The position numbers and the translations under genes are program-made. Positions 1-4,979 of a DNA stretch of 6,161 bases are shown piece after piece. The stretch is from Firmicutes bacterium CAG:238 (GTDB taxonomy: Bacteria; Bacillota; Clostridia; Peptostreptococcales; Anaerovoracaceae). Each line of letters begins with the position of its first letter. Position 1 is the stretch's first letter. Under the pieces are notes generated by a model. The model had not been told where the DNA came from and did no database searches. It saw only the letters and a program-made list of their open reading frames with translations. Location: contig FR882000.1 in the NCBI GenBank assembly GCA_000435615.1, positions 24,854 through 31,014 of the forward strand. Direction: 5' to 3'.

Positions 1-1
1 G

Positions 2-763
2 ACGGCTGTCTCGCAGACAGAAATAACCCCGCCGTCCGTCTCTGCTTCATCGTCTGTCTTGATTGACGAAAACGGTGAGGTGCTGTACGAAAAAAATGCG
101 GACGAAAAGAGTTATCCCGCAAGCACAACGAAAATCATGACGGCACTTGTGACCCTTGAAAAACTTGACGAACTCGGTCTTGATAAAAAGAGTGAAATTA
201 TTGTGCCGGAGGAGGCCGTCGGCATCGAAGGTTCTTCAATATATTTAAAAAAAGGGGAAAGACTAACGATTGAGGAATTGCTTTACGGACTTATGCTCCG
301 GTCGGGAAACGACAGTGCAGCAGCACTTGCAGCCTGTATGGGTGGAAGCCTCGGGGAATTTGTAAGCATGATGAACGAACGGGCGGCGGCGCTCGGATGC
401 AGCGGCACGCATTTTACAAACCCGAGCGGCTTGTATGAGGAAAATCATTACACTACGGCATCAGATCTTGCGAAAATTGCACATGAGGCCATGAAGCGTG
501 AGGACTTCAGAGAAATTGTGCGTGCAAAAGACTGGCAGAGTGAAGACGGAAGCCGCAGCTTTCATAACAAAAACAAGACGGTTTTTCAGTATGAGGGAGC
601 AACCGGCATAAAAATCGGATTTACCAAGGCTTCGGGAAGAACTCTCGTGGCGTCCGCTGAGCGGGACGGCAGGCAGATGATTGCCGTGGTTCTCAGAGAC
701 GGGAACTGGTTTAACGATGCTTATGCCCTTATGGATTACGGATTTGAACAGGGAGGAAAATGA
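2..763 (+). CDS. D-alanyl-D-alanine carboxypeptidase (peptidase S11, DacB-like), 5' end outside window
   Basis: Serine DD-carboxypeptidase that trims the terminal D-Ala of peptidoglycan pentapeptides outside the cell membrane. The frame is open from base 2, so the true start and signal peptide lie left of the window; the TTG at 59 sits inside the expected N-terminal strand (SSSVLIDENGEVLYEKNADE) and is not a convincing start. About 253 residues are visible. The SxxK motif is STTK (Ser codon 122-124, Lys 131-133), and SGN is at 302-310. The third motif, normally KTG, reads KIG (611-619) in the context GIKIGFTKASGRTLVASA. The protein stops about 47 residues after this motif, so the C-terminal PBP5-type beta domain and amphipathic anchor are absent; any membrane attachment would be N-terminal. 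The stop is 4 nt before the next ATG, suggesting one transcript. The family call is firm; dacB versus dacA/dacF cannot be settled here. Confidence 0.9.
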   Translation, partial: TAVSQTEITPPSVSASSSVLIDENGEVLYEKNADEKSYPASTTKIMTALVTLEKLDELGLDKKSEIIVPEEAVGIEGSSIYLKKGERLTIEELLYGLMLRSGNDSAAALAACMGGSLGEFVSMMNERAAALGCSGTHFTNPSGLYEENHYTTASDLAKIAHEAMKREDFREIVRAKDWQSEDGSRSFHNKNKTVFQYEGATGIKIGFTKASGRTLVASAERDGRQMIAVVLRDGNWFNDAYALMDYGFEQGGK

Positions 764-767
764 GATT

Positions 768-1751
768 ATGGAATACAGATGTGTGGACCGGGGTTCAAAA
801 AAATGCCCTTGCCATTTAACGACATCGGGCTTGTGCTACACCTGCAGCACGCTTCGCACGGGGGAATGCGGCTGCAGCACGCAGTGGACGGGAAGCTGCC
901 CGTACAGCGAATTTTCGATGAATGCGGGAAGACCCCAGCCGATGCCGATGCTGATGCCCGCAGAAGTGGTATATCAGAAAAATTATTCGGGTAAACTTAC
1001 GGTGGTGCGCCTGGAGGTTCCGGCGGGATTCGCGCAGCAGTGCCACAGGCTGGGCAGCTACATTATGGCGCAGGTCATGGGTTACATGGTGCCGCTTTCG
1101 GTGCTGCACTCATCCTACGCGGTTGAAAAAAGGCGCTTTCTCATCGGACCGAGGCCGTATATCGAAGTTGCGGTTCAGCCAATCGGTCTTAAGACCATGC
1201 AGCTTGCAAACCCGCTCAGTAAATTTTGGAACATCCAAGGGCCGTTTTACAGCGGCCTTCAGACTGCCGGCAGAATAGATACAAGCAAGCCCATGCTGGT
1301 AATCGCAAAAGGAACGGCACTTGCACCTTTTCTTAATGTGGCACGCGTGCTCGCCGGAGAAAACCCGGAAAAGATTAATCTTTTTATCGATGATGACAAA
1401 ATAACGAGCGAGTTTATATCCGATTATGTATCAAAGATCGGCACAAGGTTTAACTATATCAATCTTTCCGAGGATATGGAAACGGCACTTGCGATGCTTG
1501 ATATGTATGATCAGATTATGTTTCTGGCATCGCCGTATTACACGAACCAAGTCATACGAAAGCTCAGAGGAAACGGCAAGCTGGTCAGAAGCAGGGTAGA
1601 GGCTGTGCAGGCAATCGGAAAATGCCTGGTTGTGGCAAATCACGCAAATATGTGCTGCGGTCTGGGGATATGCGGCTCATGCAGCCATACGGACAAAGAC
1701 GGAACAACCGTGAAGGAGTGCAAATGTATGGAGGGAGGAATTTTTCAATGA
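768..1751 (+). CDS. PyrK/SudB-like FAD/NAD-binding electron-transfer protein with 2Fe-2S motif and Cys-rich N-terminus
   Basis: 327 residues; usually annotated in this family as 'sulfide/dihydroorotate dehydrogenase-like FAD/NAD-binding protein'. Members of the ferredoxin-reductase superfamily pass electrons between NAD(P)H, FAD and a 2Fe-2S cluster, usually to a partner flavoprotein. Residues 1-49 hold eight Cys (5, 13, 15, 23, 26, 34, 36, 44). About 55-170 is the FAD-binding barrel, about 175-290 the nucleotide-binding part with VIAKGTALAPF (178-188), and the C-terminus has CCGLGICGSC (296-305) plus C318/C320, matching the PyrK-type Cx4Cx2Cx(n)C 2Fe-2S site. The start at 768 was chosen because GGAGG at 752-756 precedes it and the Cys-rich block begins right there. 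A longer in-frame start at 681 would overlap the previous gene by about 80 bp. The stop overlaps the next start (ATGA), so a stoichiometric partner is likely. The substrate is unknown; it is not a standard PyrK, because no pyrD lies next to it. Confidence 0.82.
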   Translation: MEYRCVDRGSKKCPCHLTTSGLCYTCSTLRTGECGCSTQWTGSCPYSEFSMNAGRPQPMPMLMPAEVVYQKNYSGKLTVVRLEVPAGFAQQCHRLGSYIMAQVMGYMVPLSVLHSSYAVEKRRFLIGPRPYIEVAVQPIGLKTMQLANPLSKFWNIQGPFYSGLQTAGRIDTSKPMLVIAKGTALAPFLNVARVLAGENPEKINLFIDDDKITSEFISDYVSKIGTRFNYINLSEDMETALAMLDMYDQIMFLASPYYTNQVIRKLRGNGKLVRSRVEAVQAIGKCLVVANHANMCCGLGICGSCSHTDKDGTTVKECKCMEGGIFQ

Positions 1752-3070
1752 GCAAAATAGTGGTAATAGGTGCCGGCTGGTCGGGATGTGCGGCGGCGGT
1801 ACGTGCAGTGAAACAGGGACATGAGGTTACGCTTCTCGAAAAAACGGATCTGCTTCTGGGACTTGGCAATGTCGGTGGAATTATGCGAAACAACGGCAGA
1901 TTTACGGCTGCAGAAGAAAATATAGCACTCGGTGCATCGGAACTTTTTGAGATTACCGACAAACTCAGCACGCACAAAAACATTGATTTTCCGGGACATA
2001 ACCATGCAAGCTTTTATGATGTGGCAATGGTAGAGCCTGCCGTGCGCAGGCTCCTTGAAAAGCTCGGGGTTGATATTCGGCTGATGTGCCGTGCCGTCGA
2101 TGTGGAAACCGAAGAGACGAAGGAGGGTGGCAAACGCCTGAAATCAATCCTTGCGGTAATCACAAACCACGACGGGGACTATGAAACCATTGAACTTGAA
2201 GGCGATGTGTTTGTGGAGACAACCGGTTCCACCGGGCCGATGGGAAATTGCGCAAAGTACGGCAACGGCTGCTCAATGTGCGTGCTCAGATGTCCGGCGT
2301 TCGGACCCCGGGTGAGCATAACGGAAAGAGCCGGAAGCTACGATGTACACGGGGAACGGCTTAACGGAAGACCGGGAGCTTTCAGCGGATCGTGCAAACT
2401 CGAAAAAAGAACGCTCAGCACGAAACTCCAAAAGAAGCTTGACAAAGAAGGCTTTGTCGTCGTTCCGCTTCCAACGGAAATGATAAACAAGGATAAACTG
2501 AGTCAAAAAGTATGTCAGCAGTATGCCCTTGATCCATTTGCCGAAAACATCATTTTGATTGATACCGGGCATGCCAAGCTGATGACCTCCTATTTCAATC
2601 TTGCGGATTTGAGAAAGGTCGAAGGCTTTGAAAATGCGCGTTTTGTTGACCCATATGCCGGCGGAAAGGGAAACTCCATCCGGTACATGTCCGTGGGACT
2701 TCGGGACGAATATCTGCGTGCGGACGGAATCGAGAATCTTTTCCTGGGCGGAGAAAAATCCGGATTTTTTGTGGGGCATACCGAGGCAATAACGACAGGC
2801 TCTTTGGCGGGCTACAATGCAGCGATGCTCGCTTGCGGAAAACCACTGCTTGAACTTCCGGCAGAGCTTGCAACGGGTGACATCATTGCGTTTGCAAACG
2901 AGATGCTGGCGAGTGAAGAAGGTTACAAGAAACGTCTTACCTTCGCAGGCGGTACATATTTTCAGAGAATGAAAGAAAGGCAGCTTTACACAACCGATGT
3001 AAAAATTATTCGAAAACGCGTTGAGACTCAAGGTCTCACGGATATTTACAACCGTGCGAATATTTGTTAA
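1748..3070 (+). CDS. GidA/TrmFO-like FAD-dependent oxidoreductase with CxxCxxxCP insert
   Basis: 440 residues. The N-terminal Rossmann fold is clear (KIVVIGAGWSGCAAA, GxGxxG at 8-13, acidic end of strand 2 at LLEK 29-32). NVGGIMRNNGRFT (41-53) and the late ENLFLGGEKSGFFVGHTEA (about 329-347), followed by GSLAGYNAA, resemble the FAD-binding signatures of the GidA/TrmFO family, and the length is close to TrmFO. Unlike what I know of TrmFO, it carries C168-x6-C175-x2-C178-x3-C182-P, a ferredoxin-like cluster motif, so it probably binds an Fe-S cluster and takes electrons from the preceding FAD/NAD protein. The ATG at 1748 overlaps the upstream TGA and follows GGGAGG (1733-1738) by 9 nt. An in-frame ATG at 1724, with AAGGAG at 1713-1718, is an alternative adding eight residues. 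The family is unassigned: a cytosolic redox enzyme, substrate unknown. I do not call it trmFO. Confidence 0.78.
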   Translation: MSKIVVIGAGWSGCAAAVRAVKQGHEVTLLEKTDLLLGLGNVGGIMRNNGRFTAAEENIALGASELFEITDKLSTHKNIDFPGHNHASFYDVAMVEPAVRRLLEKLGVDIRLMCRAVDVETEETKEGGKRLKSILAVITNHDGDYETIELEGDVFVETTGSTGPMGNCAKYGNGCSMCVLRCPAFGPRVSITERAGSYDVHGERLNGRPGAFSGSCKLEKRTLSTKLQKKLDKEGFVVVPLPTEMINKDKLSQKVCQQYALDPFAENIILIDTGHAKLMTSYFNLADLRKVEGFENARFVDPYAGGKGNSIRYMSVGLRDEYLRADGIENLFLGGEKSGFFVGHTEAITTGSLAGYNAAMLACGKPLLELPAELATGDIIAFANEMLASEEGYKKRLTFAGGTYFQRMKERQLYTTDVKIIRKRVETQGLTDIYNRANIC

Positions 3071-3073
3071 AAT
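3045..3073 (+). promoter_or_regulatory. Putative sigma-A extended -10 promoter for the rluB-feoAB segment
   Basis: TTTACA at 3045-3050 (5/6 to the -35 consensus) and TAAAAT at 3068-3073 (5/6 to the -10 consensus) are separated by exactly 17 nt. TG at 3065-3066 is in the extended -10 position. A start site near 3080 would leave a leader of about 28 nt holding the rluB ribosome binding site. Most of the promoter overlaps the last codons of the upstream oxidoreductase gene. It would let rluB and the iron genes be transcribed apart from the flavoprotein genes. Based on motif matching by eye only. Confidence 0.5.
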
Positions 3074-3107
3074 AGAATAAGGACATAACGAAAGAAAAGG
3101 AAAAAAC

Positions 3108-3812
3108 ATGAGAATCAACAAATATATTGCACAGGCAGGCATTTGCAGCCGCCGAAAGGCTGACGAACTGATTGCCAACGGAAATGTAAAGATAAACGGG
3201 GCGGCCCTGAAGGAGCCGGGTTACGAAGTTGCGGACGGAGACCGCGTCGAAGTGAACGGCAAGCTGATAAGTGCAAAGCAGAAACCGGAATATGTGCTCA
3301 TCAATAAGCCGCTTGGCATGGTGACGACGGTTTCGGATGATAAAGAACGTCTTACGGTTATGGATGTCGTAGCGGATATCGATGCGCGTCTGTTTCCGGT
3401 AGGACGTCTTGACTACAACACAAGCGGAGCACTCATCATGACAAATGACGGTGAGCTGGCCTACAGACTGACGCATCCAAAGCATGAAGTGTATAAGACT
3501 TACCGAGCACGGGTTGCGGGGATTTTGTCAAATGAAAAAGTCGCCCGCCTCAGAAAAGGCGTGGATATCGGAGGTTTTGTTACATCTCGCGCAAAAGTAA
3601 ACGTAATCAAAGGAACGCAGCATTCAACAATCGTTGAGATTGCAATCCATGAGGGCAAAAACAGACAGGTCAGAAAGATGTTTTCCGCCGTGGGCAATCC
3701 TGTTCAGGAACTTGAAAGGGTGGCAATCGGCGAAATACGCCTCGGCCATTTGAACCCCGGACATTATCGCAAGCTGACAAGAGAAGAAATAGAATACTTA
3801 AAGAACTGTTAA
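3108..3812 (+). CDS. rluB: RluB-type 23S rRNA pseudouridine synthase
   Basis: 234 residues, normal length for the RsuA/RluB/RluE/RluF family, which isomerises one uridine in rRNA to pseudouridine; RluB acts on the 23S rRNA peptidyl-transferase region. The N-terminal S4 RNA-binding domain (about 1-48) begins MRINKYIAQAGICSRRKADE, with VKINGAALKEPGYEVADGD. The catalytic domain follows with INKPLGMVTT (about 66-75), and the catalytic Asp is D102 in GRLDYNTSG (99-107). EGKNRQVRKMF and the final RKLTREEIEYL are typical family elements. LTHPKHEVYKTYRA is the RluB-like version; RsuA (16S) is less likely. AAGGA at 3097-3101 precedes the ATG by 6 nt. The gap to the previous gene is 37 nt and holds the tail of the promoter described separately. 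It ends 11 nt before the iron transporter gene, so the two are probably co-transcribed. Confidence 0.9.
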   Translation: MRINKYIAQAGICSRRKADELIANGNVKINGAALKEPGYEVADGDRVEVNGKLISAKQKPEYVLINKPLGMVTTVSDDKERLTVMDVVADIDARLFPVGRLDYNTSGALIMTNDGELAYRLTHPKHEVYKTYRARVAGILSNEKVARLRKGVDIGGFVTSRAKVNVIKGTQHSTIVEIAIHEGKNRQVRKMFSAVGNPVQELERVAIGEIRLGHLNPGHYRKLTREEIEYLKNC

Positions 3813-3823
3813 CGGAGAAAAGA

Positions 3824-4948
3824 ATGAGATTAAGAGATTTAAAGACAGGAGAAAGCGGCAGAATCACCGTTGTCGGAGGCCAAGGCGCGCTGCGGCAGCA
3901 TTTCCTTGATATGGGAATGGTGCCCGGAGCCGAAATCAAGCTTATGAAGCTTGCTCCGATGGGAGATCCAATGGAGTTCCGAATCCACGGATACGAACTG
4001 ACGCTCAGACTCGCGGATGCAGAAAAAATAGAAATCGAACCGGTAAACATTCCGGAGGAAAATGCCGCGGAGGGGGAGCCGGCGGAAAAAACGAAGGCGA
4101 AACACCCCGGGCTCGGTGAGGGCGGAATCTATCATGTGAAAGCGGACGGGAATCCTTTACCCGATGGTACAACGATTACATTTGCACTTGCCGGAAATCA
4201 AAACTGCGGCAAAACGACCTTGTTTAATCAGCTTACCGGATCGAATCAGCATGTGGGGAATTTCCCCGGAGTTACGGTTGACCGAAAAGACGGTGTCATC
4301 AAAGGTTATCCCAAAACACTGGTTACGGATCTTCCGGGAATTTATTCCATGTCGCCGTACACGAGTGAGGAAATCGTAACCAGACAGTTTCTTCTTGATG
4401 ACAAGCCGAAGGGCATCATAAACATTGTGGATGCAACGAATATAGAGAGAAACCTTTATCTTACGATGCAGCTCATGGAACTTGATATTCCAATGGTTTT
4501 GGCATTAAATATGATGGATGAGGTACGCGAAAACGGGGGAACTGTCCGCGTAAACGAGATGGAGGAAGCACTCGGAATCCCGGTAATACCGATTTCGGCA
4601 GCAAAGAACGAGGGCATCAGCGAGCTGATCAGCCACGCCGTTCATGTGGCGCAGTATCAGGAAAAACCGGGCCGCAGCGATTTTTGTGATCCGCAGGACC
4701 ACGACGGAGCCGTACATAGATGCCTGCACGCAATTATGCATTTGATTGAAGACCATGCGGCGAATGCGGGAATTCCCGTTCGCTTTGCGGCCAGCAAACT
4801 TGCGGAAGGCGACGAAGTGATGCTTTCGCATCTTAAGCTCGATCAGAACGAAAAAGAAACGCTGGAGCACATCATCTGTCAGATGGAGGAAGAAAGAGGC
4901 ATGGACAGAGCGGCGGCAATCGCCGGTATGCGGGTCTCCTTTATTTAG
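3824..4948 (+). CDS. feoB: FeoA-FeoB fusion, soluble part: FeoA SH3 domain + G-protein domain + GDI; ends before the membrane domain
   Basis: 374 residues, the cytoplasmic half of a FeoA-FeoB ferrous iron uptake protein. Residues 1-74 are a FeoA/SH3-like domain (MRLRDLKTGESGRI, LRQHFLDMGMVPGAEI, RIHGYELTLRLADAEKI). A linker of about 40 residues follows, then the GTPase: G1 GNQNCGKT (124-131), G2 T151 in FPGVTVD, G3 DLPG (169-172), G4 NMMD (229-232), G5 SAAK (258-261). About 290-370 is the GDI/spacer region. The frame stops at TAG (4946-4948) right after MRVSFI, within the first unit of a 29-bp tandem duplication, just before the residues that normally lead into the first transmembrane helix. 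GGAG at 3814-3817 lies 6 nt before the start. As read, it makes a free GTPase that could act on the separately started membrane half downstream. Alternatives are a frameshifted pseudogene or an assembly error. The 4 nucleotide-binding signatures are intact, so the GTPase itself looks functional. Confidence 0.85.
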   Translation: MRLRDLKTGESGRITVVGGQGALRQHFLDMGMVPGAEIKLMKLAPMGDPMEFRIHGYELTLRLADAEKIEIEPVNIPEENAAEGEPAEKTKAKHPGLGEGGIYHVKADGNPLPDGTTITFALAGNQNCGKTTLFNQLTGSNQHVGNFPGVTVDRKDGVIKGYPKTLVTDLPGIYSMSPYTSEEIVTRQFLLDDKPKGIINIVDATNIERNLYLTMQLMELDIPMVLALNMMDEVRENGGTVRVNEMEEALGIPVIPISAAKNEGISELISHAVHVAQYQEKPGRSDFCDPQDHDGAVHRCLHAIMHLIEDHAANAGIPVRFAASKLAEGDEVMLSHLKLDQNEKETLEHIICQMEEERGMDRAAAIAGMRVSFI

Positions 4949-4979
4949 GAGCCGATATGCGGTTCTCCTTTATTCAGCA
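4922..4979 (+). repeat. 29-bp imperfect tandem duplication at the FeoB soluble/membrane domain junction
   Basis: Unit 1 is 4922-4950 and unit 2 is 4951-4979, directly abutting. They match at 25 of 29 positions and differ at unit positions 5 (G/A), 13 (G/T), 25 (T/C) and 28 (G/C). Unit 2 encodes ADMRFSFIQ, which fits the FeoB family consensus at this place; unit 1 encodes AGMRVSFI and then a stop, so the changes appear to have arisen in unit 1. Because 29 is not a multiple of 3, the duplication shifts the downstream frame. Removing either unit would restore one continuous FeoA-FeoB frame. Confidence 0.9.
4946..4959 (+). promoter_or_regulatory. Stop codon overlapping a Shine-Dalgarno, followed by a restart ATG
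   Basis: TAG (4946-4948) shares its last two bases with AGGAG (4947-4951), which lies 5 nt upstream of ATG (4957-4959). This is near-ideal spacing for a ribosome that has just terminated to restart on the membrane-domain frame. The TAG and the AGGAG both depend on the two substitutions at unit positions 25 and 28 of the first duplicated copy. Function is inferred from position and sequence only. Confidence 0.6.

Noticed and set aside
681..767. Longer start for the PyrK/SudB-like protein at 681
   Set aside because: It would overlap the carboxypeptidase gene by about 80 bp. The 29 extra residues are its out-of-frame shadow, and GGAGG sits just before the ATG at 768.
1622..1747. Longer start for the GidA-like protein at 1622
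   Set aside because: It would overlap the conserved 2Fe-2S coding end of the preceding gene. The Rossmann strand begins right after the ATG at 1748, which also gives the ATGA overlap.
3022..3038. Perfect 6-bp inverted repeat (TGAGAC / GTCTCA) with a 5-nt loop, considered as a terminator or operator
   Set aside because: The stem is short, no T-run follows, and it lies inside the coding end of the oxidoreductase gene. Chance occurrence is likely.
2273..3178. A 301-codon open frame on the minus strand antisense to the GidA-like gene
   Set aside because: It lies opposite a clearly conserved gene and runs into rluB. Its translation shows no recognisable motif and it has no good ribosome binding site. 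It is a by-product of the sense codon composition.
3813..3823. Regulatory site (Fur-type box) directly before the feoAB start
   Set aside because: Only 11 nt separate rluB and feoAB, and they hold the ribosome binding site. There is no room for an operator.
4936..4948. Slippery site for programmed -1 frameshifting just before the feoB TAG (TCC TTT ATT TAG)
   Set aside because: It does not fit the X XXY YYZ heptamer in the zero frame, and re-pairing after a -1 slip would be poor. The only upstream SD-like purine run (about 4885-4898) is too far away to stimulate it.
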